From the NCBI GenBank assembly GCA_963969365.1, contig OZ017760.1:806001-870000 (forward strand): 64,000 bases of DNA, in the 5' to 3' direction. Source of the stretch: Asterochloris sp. CNOR1 (Eukaryota > Chlorophyta > Trebouxiophyceae > Trebouxiales > Trebouxiaceae). Below the pieces are notes generated by a model. It made no database searches. It was not told the origin of the DNA and worked only from the letters and a program-made list of their open reading frames with translations. Positions 21,796-34,839 of this stretch are shown piece by piece; the stretch's first letter is position 1; each line of letters begins with the position of its first letter. The position numbers and the translations under genes were made by a program.

Positions 21796-24700
21796 TCACA
21801 ACCTGTGAGCACAACCCAAGCAGCATCTGTCTGACTGTGATGAAGGATTGCCTTGATCAAGCTGTGCAAAGACCAAGCGTAAAGTTCACTGCCCACCTTG
21901 CACACTTTGGAACACACATACCTTCAGGGTGATTTGTGGCCTGATCCTTGCAAACAGCTTATGGGAAACACGCCAAACAACCCCTTCTGCAGAGCCCACC
22001 TCTCGCGAGCACCAAACTTTGACACACAGATCTCCTTCAGCTTGGGGATGAGCACGGACTCCTCGCACGGAATGCCCTTCTCAAATTCGTTGGCCAGCGC
22101 GGGGCCCTCTCCGATGCTGCCTCCCAGGAAGATGCGCACCCCCTCAACTGCCTTGCCGTCCATTTTGGCAGGCCCGCCCATCAGGCCGATGTCTGCCACC
22201 TGGGCCTGAAGAAGGGGGAGACAGCAGGATGAGCTTCAAACTTAGGGTTGCTGAAGGTGAGAGGGCAGATTGAGCGCAAAGCGGCATCACAGGCAATCCT
22301 GTTGCATGTGGATACAGTGCTGCAGCGACGCCCAAGAAAGAGGGGCCTGCTACAGGGGACAGTATGCATGGGCTCAATGCAGGACAAAGACACCTCGAAC
22401 TGCCACCTGCTGATCTGCACTACTGCTCCGCTTGCCATGCCAGGCTGACCCTGCAGCACGGCTTGCATGCCGTGCTGTACCGACAAGGCCGGGACTTCTG
22501 GGAAGGCATCAACTGTGGTACCAAAAAGACGGCACGCCTCACCTGCCCGCAGCTGTTGGGGCAGCCTGTCCAGTGGATGCGCACAGGCCGGTCAAACTCC
22601 AGCTGCTCCTCCAGTTTCTGAATCAGGCTCTGGGCCCTGTTCTTGGTCTCGATGATGGCCACCCCACAGAACTGGGCGCCCGTGCAGGAGACCAGGCCGC
22701 TCATGAGCGGGCCAGGCTTCAGGGAGAACCTGCACATGCAGAGCAGAAGTAAAGCTTGCTGCTGACTGCATGAAGCAGTCTTGGCCTGTGATGCAGAGGG
22801 CACATCAGGTGACACCTCCCAGATACTGAGCAGCACAGAGCGCAGTGCACCAGGCGCCCATTCAGGAGACCAGGTCGCACACCAGCAGGCGAGATTCAAG
22901 CCAGAGGGGGTCACAAGAGGGCTTTCTTGAAGGAGGCTCTTGAAGATGGTAACATCATTGTGTGCAGCTGTGCACAGGGAAGCGCCGTCGATGTGTTGGC
23001 AGTGCTGGAGGGACTGGGCAACAGGAGTGTGAGGCATTTCTGGACAGAGTTGCACTGCTCCTGCTGCAGTTCCCTGTGCAGGCCACAAGGCAGGGTGACA
23101 GCTGACAGAACACTGGCTCATCCTGGAAAGGGCAGTTCCTGTAGGGAATCCAGGCCTGCCAAAGGGAATGCCACCGCCATCTAACACACCTGACAAGCAG
23201 ATGCTCACCTCTCAAACAGAGGCTCCTTCTGGAGGTCCTCCAGCTTGCTCTCAGGCACGTTAGGGAACACCACGTCCTGTTCAACAGTCACACGGCACGT
23301 TTTGTCCTCACAATACCTGCAAGGCAAGAGAGCTGGCATGGAGGAGAACTCTGCGCATGCAGCTGCCGTACAGAGGAGGTGCCGGGGTCAGACTCTGGGA
23401 AATGCCAGAGCCATCTGCAGAGGGGCATGCAGGGATGACAGGAAGCACAGGGCAGTCACTACCAGTGGCCAAACAGAGCCACATGGTGTGTGCAGGCCTC
23501 CTCCCGCCCGCTTGGAGCAGGTCAATACAGGAAGGTAGCGAAGAAGGGAGGTCACTGCTCATCTCACCCCTCTCAGCCATGCAGACAAGGCGTGAGACTG
23601 CTGCTTGGAGTGCATTGCACTGAGTGGCAGCCAAGGCCTAGGGTCGCAGTCCTGCCATTCACCTCTCAGCAACATCGGCAAAATCGAAGAAGTCCTGGGC
23701 ATGCAGGCGCCCCACGGGCACAGAGGCGCATGCCCAGAACAGGCCCTCCTGCTTCTGGGGGTGGATGCCCAGCACGCTGCGGCGCTTCCAGGTGTCAGGG
23801 TACTGCAGGCAGGGTGGGGCAGCTGGTCAGATGTGGTGTGACACGCACCCGATCATGCAGGGCAGTCTGCCATGATCAAGCACTGCTGCTGGGCGTATTA
23901 TGAGCAGCGACTGCTGCCTGCTGCCACCCAACACCCATTGGACCTCCTTGGAACTATGACAAATCCATCTGAAGCGAGCACAGTTGGGCATCTTGTGGCT
24001 GGGCTGTCCCAGCATGGCACTCAGCAAGCACCTTGCCTGCAAAACTCACTGACGCCTACTTAATGTGCACATCCAACACAGCGAGATGACAGACTCACAT
24101 TCATGTGCTTGCCCTCGGCCAGTGTGTCCCCCATGTACTCTGCAATGGTGTCACGGAACTTGTCCACCCCCCAGTCCTCCACCAGCCACATCAAACGGGA
24201 CTTCTGGCGGTCCAGGCGCTGCCCATGATCCCTGGAGGGGCGGCAAGCTGCATGTTGCTCTCGTGCCCATGGCAAGCAGGCAGTGACATGCTGAGAAGGT
24301 GCATGACATTCCAGCTGTGTGCGCCATATTCCTCCACACAGCCTCACCTAAACACCTCCAGCAGGCCTTTGCAGTAGGCCACCACCTGGTCCTGCCTGAC
24401 CCAGGTGTTGCCTGGGATGCTCATGGCTGTGCGCTTGATGCTGAAGTAGCCCCCCAGCTCCACATTGAAGCCCACCTGCCAGGGAGACAAACACCAGGAT
24501 TAGTTCCTGCTGCTTTTAAGGACGGCTGCACTGCATGCAGCATCATTTTGAAGCCTGGCTGCAGCGGGCCATCAGACTGTGGGCACGTCAGGCTGCTTAG
24601 TAGACAGGTGCGCTGCCTCCAACTTCGTGAATGAATTTGCCTTCAGCAAGCCATTGCGCGATGCGCATGCCCTGCTGCTTCCTGAGTAAGAGTGTATTGC

Positions 24701-27700
24701 ATTCAGCTCCCTTGAGTGAACCCACCTGCAGGGGATGCAAGAGGGAGAGCGCAAACATTGTCACGCTGCTGAAGCTGCTGAGCATCACAGAGCTGCATCT
24801 CTTTGGCAGTAAAGGCATGGGCGTCACTATCTTGCGCAAAGTCTTGCATGGAGCCACTATGGCGCTTCACATGCTCAAAATAGAATATGCCAATCCTCGA
24901 TCCACATTGCAGCTGATGCCCAGTTGTTGGTCAAAGACCACCTTCAAACATACCACTCAGGGGTTCCTTGCCTCCCTGCATCTCCTCCTCCCAGGACAGG
25001 CTTCAATGCAAACAAGCCCTGTTGGGCTTCACACTGTTCGGGTTGCCAGCCCTTGGGGTGCCTCCTGCCTGCTGCCCCGCTCCTGCCTGCAGTCCTGCGC
25101 CTGCCGCTGAGCAGCGTGAGAGCTTGTGCGCTGTCCTGCCTGCAGTGCTGGCCAAGCCATCCCCACTCCATCCCAGACCCCACCCTACTCCACACACTTG
25201 CCTCCTCAAGTCAAATCGCTCACCTCCCCAGTCTCGGGGTCCTTGCCTGCCTGTAGCCCCACATCATTGATGTGTGTGTGGGGGAAGTCATCGCGGCTGG
25301 GGGACAGAGCGATGTTGATCTTGCGGGGCAGGTTGCACAGCGCCTCGTTGCCCTTGCCATTGTTGGTGATCATGTTGTCAATCTCTGCGGCAGGTGCACA
25401 GTCGGTTGTTGCCAAGCGGCAGGGCTGTATACAGTTGTCTCTGCCAGATTCATTGTTCAAGTTCCTCTCAGGGGACTGTTGAAGCGGACGTACAGCAGAG
25501 CAGTACTGACTCGTCTCCTGGTCTCAGCAGCAGTGCATGGCGGCAGAGGCAGCTCAAGAGCTGCTGTTTCAGGTGTCTACAACAGGGTGCATAGGGTAAA
25601 CAGCAGCATAAGGGTAGGGCTGTAGCCGGGCGGAAGGGTGTAAGGCAAAGGACCACAATGCCACAGAGCAGAGACAGCTGCTGCTGACACTGAAGAGGGA
25701 GAAGGTAAGAGAGTTCTCTCCTCGAAAGCGGCAATTCATGCTGCTGATGATGCAGGCAATCACATCAAAACCATCAGTCAGCAGAGAGCAACTACCTGTC
25801 AGCAGGCAGGCAAAGCAAGTTGGTAAAGTATATACAAGCTCATGTGACATGGGGTTTGGCTCACCCTTGTTGAGGCGGCGGACATCCAGGAACTCGTGGG
25901 GGTCAATGCCAGCGATGGGGCTGCCGGTCATGTTGCGCACATTGTCCATGCCTGCGGCCAGCCAAAGCAGTGTTCATCAACACTATGCCAAGCCTTGCAG
26001 ACCAGCCTCACCCTGCAGGCTTGCCAGCAGGCTGCCACTCGCAACGCAGCAGTTCAGGCCTGCCAATGCAAGTCCCTGTGCAGGCCCCCGCTGATGGCTG
26101 CAGTGTGGCCAGGCTGCATGATCGGCAGTGGCTCTACAGCAGATGCAAATGAGCCAGCAGTAGGAGGAGCCCCTGCTGATGTCTGGGAAAAGGCACAAAC
26201 AGGTGGTCTTGCATGGCTGGCATATGCGGCATGTTCTCCTCCCAGCTTGACCTTTTAGCTGGTCTGCTGCGACTCCCTCGACATTTGCAAACGCACCTTC
26301 AAACACAATTTGAAACACAAATACACAGCAGCCACACAAGACCCCCAGTCTTTGCCCTGTGCAGCCCTGTGAACACATTCATGTGCGATCAAGGCCTATA
26401 CCTAAAGATCTAAAACTCCCTGCCTCAGATAGCCGCACCTGTCTGCACACTGGAAAGACCATGCTCCTGCAGGCCCTTGAAGATCTGGGCAGCCCCATCC
26501 ACGCCCATGCCCCTCAGTTGGATGTTGGCGCGGGTGGTGATGTCAGCGCAACCCTCAGCACCTAGGGGGGCAATGGCCTCGCCCAGGAAGCGCAGCTGCT
26601 CCACCGTCAGTTCGCCATTGGGCACCTGAAGCAGACATGATAGTACACGAGGCAACACATGTGCTATGCCAAGCGCAGCTGCTCTACTGCCAGCTTGCCA
26701 GTGGAACCCGCTACAATTACCATGCGTAAATTGCAGCAAGACATCAAATCCTTAGGTTGTGGGAAGGCTCTTCCTTGCTGCTGGGCGCCTGCCACAGCAC
26801 ATGTGGTGCTATGTCAATGTCTGCCAGGCCTCGCAGGCGCCTGATGCATCCTGACAGCCTCTAAGCGCTGTTGGAGCGCTGGGAAGGCTGTGGCAGGAAT
26901 TTTACCGTGTGCAACATGCAAGGTCTCAGGTTACCGTTCTTTGAGAAGAGTAATTGGTGTAGTTGGTTGGTATGCAGGATTCTGATAGCTGCATCACTGA
27001 TCTGGCAGCCATGCCCACCTTGAGGCGCATCATGAACTTGCCAGGGGTCCTCTTGCGGCGGTGGAACATGCCGGCCCACTTCATGCGCACATCAATGTCG
27101 TCCAGGTTCAGGTCCTCCCACTTGGTGTTCCCCTCCCTGAAGTTCATCCAGTCTGAGTTGAGAGAGCGGACAGAGGAGACAGAGGAGGGATATTTCACAT
27201 AGTCTGGCATGGTCTGTACCTCTGTGAAGAAGAGCCGCCCTTCAGCAAACTCAGTCCATGACATTTGCACATGTGGCTGCTGATTCCAAGAGTCTGGAGT
27301 GGAAGCCAGCACGCACGGCATCGACGATGAAACACACCCTCTGACCAACACCCAAAGTGAGCTGACTCCTCTGTCACCAGCCCCCCCTGATGAGCAACCC
27401 CAGCATCCCCACGTTTTTCTCATATGACAGGCCACAGGTCAGGAGCAGGCCATCATCTTGCAGAGACACTGGATGAGGTCCCACCTGATGAGTGCCCCCA
27501 GCTCCCCGATCTCTGACCAGATCTGGTGGCCGCCCTTGGCATTCTTCAGCTTCTCTGTCTTGTTTGCCTTCTTGGCTAGGGCACGCATCTGCATGCAGGT
27601 AAGGGCTGAGCTCAGAGGACTGGGACACAGCAGCGACACGGGCAGGGCTTGATATGACTGCTGGCCTATATAGTGCGGCCCGGGCACCCGCCCACAGCAC

Positions 27701-28791
27701 AAAGCTGCCACTGAGGGTACACATCTGCAGCAGAGAGAGCACCTGCACAGCGTGAAAGACAAGGTGCCGTCCTCGAGGACGTCTTTCAAAGCTGTAACAG
27801 GCTAAGACATTGCCAAAGATGGTGGCAGCAGACTGCAGCAAAGTATAGTCGGAGTGGAGGATGCAGTGAGGGTCAGGCAGGGGGTGAGCTTGCCAAGGAT
27901 GCAGAAGCAGGCCAGGCAGGACCCAGGGCTGCGCCTGCTGGTGCAAGAGCAGCGTGCTACGTCCTGGCACCCCAACCACAGCAGAAAGCTGCTGCTGAGG
28001 CGGTGCAGCCCCCAGAGGTTCCTTGGCCTGACTACCTCTCTGCAGCTGCTGCACGTGGCCACCCATGCCAAATTAATGCAGAATGCAGCCCTGACAGTGC
28101 ACCCTGTACTTGACTTGATGCCAGCAACCAGATCCTGAATGCCGTCCAGAGGCAACCTATACCTCACCGCTCAGTGATTAGACCTTTTGCCAAGCTTTGC
28201 ACTGCACCAGCCATTGAGTGAGCCCTGTGTGAAGCTTCAGAACATCCCAGTGCTAACCCAAGCCTTGTTGCTACTGGCCGCTAAGCTTTCGAGGGCATCA
28301 GTAATAATGTCCTGTTGCACATTGCCTTTGGCCTGAAGCCATCCCAGCACAGACCCAGGGGTGGCACCCTGCCGCTGCCTGATTGTGCATCCTCAACTGC
28401 AACGCCTCCCCACCACCATTCCTGGACTCACGCGAGCCTCATTGCTCAGGTATCTGAGCCCGCTAGTCTCATAATCTAGGCCTGCCTCCTCCAGAGCTGC
28501 TTTGACCTCATCGTTGAGAGGCACCTCGCTGTAGCCTGGCAGGGTGTCTGTGCTATTCTTTGCTGGGGGCGCCTCTGCCACAGCTGAGGCTGCCACGAGG
28601 GCCCGGCGGCTGCCTGAGCTCAAGGTTCTGGCACGTTTGGGTACTGGTGTACATGCCAGAGGCCGCACGGTGGCTGCTGGGTGGCGGGGTAGGGCCTGCT
28701 GGCTGTGCATGGCGGCTACTATGGGCTTGTGGAGTGCCTGCAGGGCAGAACAGGCAAGGGCTGAGGCAGCTTGACGGGTGCAGGGCTCCAT
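21796..28791 (-). CDS. NII1: Ferredoxin-nitrite reductase, plastid
   Basis: Reduces nitrite to ammonium in the plastid with six electrons from ferredoxin, using siroheme and a [4Fe-4S] cluster. Phase-consistent exons: 28432-28791, 27485-27588, 27019-27136, 26439-26625, 25865-25951, 25224-25384, 24348-24475, 24099-24231, 23663-23802, 23209-23316, 22543-22729, 22000-22205; then probably a tiny exon finishing near 21796, which is uncertain. About 640 aa. The Ser/Ala/Arg-rich N terminus looks like a transit peptide; MEPC at 28791 is preferred, with another in-frame ATG at 28812. Landmarks: KNAKGGHQIW, VRMKWAGMFHRRKRTPG, GCADITTRANIQLRG, GIDPHE, NLPRKINIALS, FPHTHINDVG, RLMWLVEDWG. Cluster and siroheme ligand motifs are CTGAQFCG and TGCPNSCGQ, followed by AQVADIGLMGG. 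It is divergent from NAR2, its partner in nitrate use. Confidence 0.95.
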
Positions 28792-29419
28792 GATTCTGTG
28801 TTGTGCATGCAATCAGACTGGGCCTCCAGGGCCTGCGTGTGCGTGGCTGCTCATGCAGCACACTGTGCTGACAGATCAGCGCTTAAGTGGCAGCCAGCAG
28901 CTGACGCATTTTACAATGTGGACTGGCCATGCGGCGCAGTGCTTCTGTGCCAGCTGGATGCTCATCTGCCCAACTGCCCACTGTGGTGGTTTCGTCAAAT
29001 GATGCATGGCCTCAAGCTGCTGATGCATGGGTGTGAGAAAATGGCCCCTGATGGGGGGCAGAGGCTTTGCCATGTGAATATGTGAATATAGCCCTGTCAA
29101 CATCCTATGGGGGTGCCCATCACACTGGCAGTGGCTGAGTGCAGTATTGCTGATATTGGCTAACCCTTCGGTCAAGCCCGGAGAGAGATGGCTGACCTTC
29201 TGGATTCAACAGATCGGAGTCTGATCACTGCCTGCGCTTCAAATGTGTGTGTGGGCTCCACAAAATGCTGAAAGTTTTGTGTCTCTCTTACAAATAGGGC
29301 GGTTTGCAAACCCTGCCTCTTTTTGTGTTGCACTCACAGCGCGCTGTCAATCAATCGTTGTGCACGCCCGCAGTGCAAGCCCCTCCGTCAGCTTGTCCTG
29401 TTCTCGAGCAGCAGGCAAC
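28792..29419. promoter_or_regulatory. Shared promoter region, NII1 / NAR2
   Basis: 628 bp between divergent start codons of two nitrate-assimilation genes, so the likely site of nitrate and ammonium control of both. An inverted CCAAT box (ATTGG, 29155-29159) is present. A TGGA/TCCA palindrome of the kind reported for the algal regulator NIT2 was sought and not found with suitable spacing. No clear TATA element. Confidence 0.6.
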
Positions 29420-31501
29420 ATGAAGGTGCCCTTTGCAATGCTGGCTCTATGTGCCCTGCTGAGCGCCTTGAGGCCAGGCGCCGCCTACACGGACACCACA
29501 AGTGAGCCTCCGCCTGGGATGGGAGCCTAAAAGCCCATGATCTAGCACTGCGCCCGTGACTCACATCTAATTTTTGGGCCATGTGGTCGGGCCATGTGAA
29601 GCCCCACATGACACCTTTCAGCAGGTCATGCATGCATGCTGCATTGGCAGCACATTGCGGAGTCCCACACGAGCGCATTTATGTGACCCCAGATTAGGAA
29701 GGGGACCGCTTCTGCCCTGCAGAGCTGGCATCACTGGCGAGCACCACCTCCAAGGTTCAGGTGAACATCACTTCATTCACTGTCAACAACAACCTGGTCA
29801 GCGCTCCCCAGCCGGTGTGCACGTCCCAGGTGAGTGTTGCAGGCTGATTTCTTGCCTTTTGCTGTGCTGCTGGCGGCTGTGCCATCTGAAAGGGACGCCG
29901 GCATTGCTCGTGCCACCAATTTTCTGCATCTGAGCAGCCCGTGACCTTGTGCTGAGTGTGGGCAGCGCAGACTAATTGTATTGGCGTGGATTACTACACT
30001 GGCCAGGGCTGGGGACTGGGGTGAAGAGGGTTGAGACGTCCATCACGTGGCCCTGTCTGTTGCAGGTCCTTGGGTCACCGTGCCTGGTACAGCTGAAGGC
30101 GGCAGACACTCAGGATGCTGTGAAGGTGAGCATGCTCTTCACCTCATCTGATTATACATCCCCAGCTATGGTTGGAGACCCATCTATAGAGGTGTCTCAT
30201 GCCAGCCGCCATCCCTCATTGTTGAGACACGCAGCGGTGCCATGCCTGCATGGACAGCCTGATCACACTATGAGCCCCCTTCTCTTATCTGGGATGCCAC
30301 TCAGCTGGCGTGCCCCTGCTGTGCAGATCAGCTACAACGTCCTGCAGACCTTCCCCTCTGGTGCCAACCCCTCCATTCAGATGAAGGCCTGCTACAGCAA
30401 CTTCAGCCAGTACGACAGGCCGTGGAGGAAAGCTAACCCCACCATCAGTGTGAGTTGCACTACAAGCACTGCTACTTGAAACCAGGGGGCCATAGTCAGG
30501 ATGTCTGGCTGCGCGGGCACTGGTTCCGGCTGCTGCAAATCCTAGCAGCATGGCAGCTTGCTGCATTCCTGTTACACGAGGAATACTGTATGCACCTGGG
30601 GGCTGTGGCCGTAGCGGTCATCATCAAAAGGACAGGCAAAGTTTGTCACAGATCTCAGTAGGATTGGGGCTTGCTGCATCGCTGCCAATCTGCTTGTCAC
30701 CGCCAGCTAGGCCCTCTTTACAGGCTGACAGGGCCGCCTTGTTTACTGAGAAGCGGCCACTCAGCTGCCTGCCTATCTGTCGGCCATCACCCTTCAACAG
30801 TCCCTCAACTCGGTTGCTGTCTGCGCTGATGCAGCTGTCCAAGGCCTGCCCCTTCCTGGTCAACAATGCTACCACCAAGCTGCCCTTCCCCTCTGGCACT
30901 GCCACGTGGCACCCACCTAACACTGTGCCTGACTCCACCCTCTTCATCCGCGCCTTCATCATGTGCCAGGTCCAGGGCCAGCCCGCCGGCACCAAATCGT
31001 GAGTCGCTAGCCCTGATGCCCTGTTTGCCATGTCAGCGTCTTTGTGATCTGTGTCAGCTTCTGGACTGGCACAGGGTGCAAGTCAGTGTCTCTTGTGCCG
31101 ACGCCTTGCTGCGTGGATTTGAGCTGTCGTGTAGTCCCCTTGCAAGCGCTGGTCCAGCTCACAAGAAGGCCAATGCATCCCAGTTGCCAAAGGCAACCAC
31201 CCTGACTATGCTCATGCTCCTGTCCTCAGGTATTGCGCCTATGGCTCATCCACGGAGTATTTCCAGGTCAACAAGATCAACACCAGGCCCAAACGTATCC
31301 TGGTGGCCAGCATTGTGTAAGTGTGATCACTCTGCTATAATGCAGTGGCAGTTAATTGCAATTTTTTATGGCATGTTAGGCATCTGACCACACCAGAATC
31401 GACCCTGCATATGTGATACATGCAGGATGATGTGTGTGGGCCCTGGCCTATTGGTCCTGCTGTTCGCGTTTAATGCCGTCTTCAGCAAGAGGAGCAACTA
31501 G
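29420..31501 (+). CDS. NAR2: High-affinity nitrate transport accessory protein NAR2/NRT3
   Basis: Single-pass plasma-membrane partner required by NRT2 transporters for high-affinity nitrate uptake; it carries no nitrate itself. Seven phase-consistent exons: 29420-29501, 29723-29829, 30066-30125, 30327-30449, 30835-30998, 31230-31316, 31426-31501; 232 aa. An N-terminal signal peptide (VPFAMLALCALLSALRPGAA) precedes an extracellular beta-sandwich with the family signature KACYSNFSQYDRPWRKAN, then SKACPF, TLFIRAF and YCAYGSSTEYFQVNKI. A C-terminal membrane helix (GPGLLVLLFAFNAVF) ends in basic KRSN. Several N-glycosylation sequons (NIT, NFS, NAT) lie outside the membrane. A TGTAA signal lies 320 bp after the stop. 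NRT2 is not in the window and should lie elsewhere or nearby. Confidence 0.93.
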
Positions 31502-31821
31502 AGGGCGAGTGCCTCGCTGGCCACTGTGGCGGGCATGCGATAGTGCCAAAGTAGAGCACCGCTCAGATCTCCTGGGGGGTGCTCAATATCAGACTTAGCA
31601 TCCACACTCACATTAGCCTCATTGTCAGGCATGGGGCCCTTGCTCTTGACATCTCAAATCTCACTTGATACTGTCACAGCCATAATTGCAAATTCACCAT
31701 ATGTCCTTGTTTGTTAGCATCGGCAGTACTCAAGCAATTCCTGCATTGCTTCTGTATCCTTTACACTGATGACACCCATGAGGTGGGCACAGACTTTATG
31801 AACTGATTGGCTCTGAGAGCC

Positions 31822-31826
31822 TGTAA
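31822..31826 (+). terminator. Putative TGTAA poly(A) signal of NAR2
   Basis: The canonical green-algal polyadenylation pentamer, 320 bp downstream of the NAR2 stop codon, followed by an A-rich stretch. Confidence 0.5.
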
Positions 31827-31839
31827 CAGCAAAATAAAG

Positions 31840-33617
31840 CATGTTGGCCAAGCTAAAGCAAGATTTGTCAATGCCTCTGCTGAGGCCCGTTTGGGTCTCG
31901 TACCCCTCTCAGGGATTACTGAGTCAACAAGCAGGACACACGATCAGGGTAATGTCAACCAAGGCCGCCAAACAGCCCGAAGGCTGTTTGGTGGGCGCAG
32001 CTGAGCTTGCAGCAGCCACACACATGTGCAATGCCCCACTGCTAACAGTGTCCCTGCCAGAGGCACATGTTGGGCCTCACCAGCCATCTACATCTTCAGT
32101 GCCAGAATTTGCACGCACTGCGGTGGCAGCATGCAACCTTGGTAGCGGCAACATGCAGCATGCAGCAGGGGCTGGGGCAGGAGCTTGCTGCAGCTCAAGC
32201 AACCGTGTGAAAGATGAATGAGGTTTTTGCTGACAGAGCTGGCAGGGTGGCTGACTTCCACACTGAGCACAGTGGCTTCAACTGTGACCTGGATGTTGCT
32301 ACATGGAAGAATCTCACTGGGGGCCCCAGTCAGCCTGAGGTTGGGTAGCCCCATCACCCACCCAATCCCTTGCTGATTTAGCTGTCCATGTATTGTGTCC
32401 AGATACTCCAGTACATGGGCCTTCACAATGCGACCTGCTGCCTCCAGGATTGTGTGCAGACTAGTATCACATGACAGTGGCACTTGCCCTGCCCCTCAGG
32501 CCTTCAGCTTACTGGTTGGTGCATGACTTACTAGTGATCCCTGCCAGGATGCAGCTGTACTGGGCCTCACTGAGGTGCATCTTCCTCGAAGTCCGTCCAA
32601 TGCGTCTGAAGCCTGCTGCTCGAGGTTGCCAATGTTGTGCCCCCAAAGCCGGGCAGGAGTGGAGTTATGCAGGCTGGCTGTCCCACTGGACCTGAGTGCA
32701 GCACGACAGCAGCCTGTTGCACTGGGCTAAATGCAGCTTTTATCTTCTTGGCTAGCGCCTGCCAGCTCAATTGGCTGGCAGACAGCCTGCAACAGTTGCT
32801 CTCCTCCCAATCAACCAGCTGGACCAGCTGGCAGTATCTGTCAGCAACAGCAGGCCAGGTTGGATGTTGAGCAGGCCCATAGTTTTACAACTAAAATGCA
32901 ATGTTCAGACTCATGAGAAATTAGCATATAGACAGTCTGCTGACGCTGCAGCGTCAGCACTAAGACATGTTCACAGTGGTGTTTACCTTAGTCGCCTGGT
33001 GTGAATGGGGATAAGTCCAGCTGTAGTAGCCGCAATGTCTGCACTGGCTTGGAGTGTCTGCAGGCCTCGGCCTGCCTGGCCCCGTAGCAGTGGTGCTATG
33101 ATAAACAAGTGTGCTAGGTCATGCTTCAATGCTGTGCTTCTGTGAGCACATGTGCATCTGGTCTGCCAACCTCGTCAAGCCAATGGCACAGGCATGCTGA
33201 GTCCGCATCACTGGCCTCATAGAAAGTGCCGCAAGAAAGTGATGATGGCCCCAGGAAGGCTGCCAGCTGCATTGCCCTCTGCAAGCCTGTCCAGCTCAGT
33301 ATGACCCTCGCAGCCAGGTACAGGAGGCGCAGCTGTAAATCGCAGGCTATTGAGGTCCAGGCCCGGAATTGTGGGCACAAGCCCAAGGAAGGCGAGGACG
33401 TAGCTTTAGTTGACAACCTGAATTGCGGTGACCCTGTCTGACTTGCCTGAGCCTGATTTTTCTAAATGCATCCTGCACGCCAGAGTATCCAGTCTGGACG
33501 TCAAGCATCATCTCGGATGCTCTGCTGAGAATGTCACCGGAAGGCACACAAGACATCTCGCCATCACATGGGTCTGCTTCCCTCACGGAGTGACTCTGGA
33601 GCATCCATGAGAGCAGC
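31840..33617. other. Unresolved region with minus-strand coding-like segments
   Basis: No complete gene could be built. On the minus strand, three stretches look like protein: about 32215-32480 (contains AHVLEYLDTIHGQLNQQGIG and NIQVTVEATVLSVEVSHP), about 32530-32770 (contains WQALAKKIKAAFSPVQQAAV, and MHLSEAQYSCILAGITS just before a GTAAGT donor) and about 33150-33440. They do not join in one frame by splice sites I could confirm, and I do not recognise the family. It may be a real minus-strand gene, a decayed one, or chance. Confidence 0.25.
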
Positions 33618-34560
33618 ATGCAGCCTGACGCGGAACCGATAGGTTTCTTGAGCACACAGCTCTGCAAGGCGCTCTCCAAGTCTTTCGCTGCTCCCGGCTG
33701 CACGAGCCCTGATCTGGCAAATGCAGTCCAGATGTGTTTCCCAGGGGCAACCTTCCTCAGGTGGGCACAGGGCAAGTTCATTTCTCTACTACACATTTCA
33801 TGTCTCCCAAACTTGCGCCGTGCTGGGCGCCTGGTACGGGCAAACGTACTACAGCGCCAGATGCAATGGCCCCTCCATGGCATGCACTCAGCGGGACGCG
33901 CTGCGCTGGCAGATATTAATCAGATCCTCTAGATATGGCTTAACCAAGGGTATGTCCCCTGCCCTGCCCTGCAGCATCAGCGCGTGCTGCACCATCCTGC
34001 CCAAAGGCAGCGAGGAGCACATGGTCTCCATCAGCAACTATGCTGAGGCGGGGCCACGCTCAGTTGCGGTGGTCAGCCTGGAGCAGCACTCCATAGTTGC
34101 ACTGGCAGTCAAGAGGAACGACTATGTCTGCTCCGGCCACAGGCCCTGGTGAGCTCAAGGCAGGCGGCCGCAGGGGTGCATGCATTGCAGACTTCAGGCC
34201 ACCACCATGTGCATGGGGTGGCAGCTCTGTGGGTCACTTGGGGCCTGCTTGGGATGGCGTGCCAGCAACAGCAAGCCCCTGTGGCTGCTCCTGTGCTCAG
34301 AGGGGCAGTCAATTCAGCAGTTGCTAGAGACTAACACAATCTGGCGGCCTCTTACCCTGCGCTGTGTGCTTCCAGAGCAGCAGCTTCCCAGGCTCCTGCC
34401 TCAGGCCCTGCCAAAGTAGCAGCTGTTGTGCACAGATATCAGTCACATGTCAGTGCTCCGATGCTGTGTAGCAAAGTTGCGGTGAAACCCAAGAGTGTGT
34501 ACAGCGCCGTAGCACCAGCCTCACGCATGCTGAGCATTGACGGCAGCCTTGTGTACTGCA
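33618..34560 (+). other. Possible upstream exons of the six-helix membrane protein gene
   Basis: An ATG at 33618 opens a 47-codon stretch (begins MQPDAEPIGFLSTQLCKAL) ending in a GT donor after 33760. A Cys-containing stretch before 34150 (ILPKGSEEHMVSISNYAEAG) ends at a GT donor, and one after 34371 (KPKSVYSAVAPASRML) is also coding-like. All are on the plus strand, the same as the next gene, but the joins are not phase-consistent as I read them, so gene membership is not shown. Confidence 0.3.
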
Positions 34561-34839
34561 GCAGGCCCAGCCGTCTATCAGCTGGGCACGATTGAATCTG
34601 TCTGGCCTGCTGACCAAGTGTTCCTCTGCACTACAGGGCTGCCAACATGGCAGGCAGCTTCTCAGTGCCATGGCCAATCAGGCATGCTGGGGACCAAGTT
34701 GCTGAGTTACAGCAGCAGGGTCCAGCCCTGGAAGTACTGCCTGGCCAGGCATGCTGACAACTAACCTCTGCACTGCAGGGGCACCAGCCAGCCCCCAGAG
34801 TGAAAGGCAGAACAGGAGGCAGATTTCTGCTTCTTGCAG

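Noticed and set aside
24572-24857. Possible NII1 exon between 25224 and 24475
   Set aside because: The flanking exons join directly to give GEVGFNVELGG, as in homologous reductases.
27374-28066. 230-codon minus-strand open frame inside NII1
   Set aside because: It overlaps the start of NII1 exon 2 out of frame and spans intron sequence. No family features; a shadow.
28792-29419. NIT2-type TGGA/TCCA palindrome in the NII1-NAR2 interval
   Set aside because: Both halves occur singly but more than 40 bp apart, too far for the known site.
33347-33883. 178-codon minus-strand open frame
   Set aside because: No recognisable motif; antisense to a better plus-strand candidate starting at 33618.
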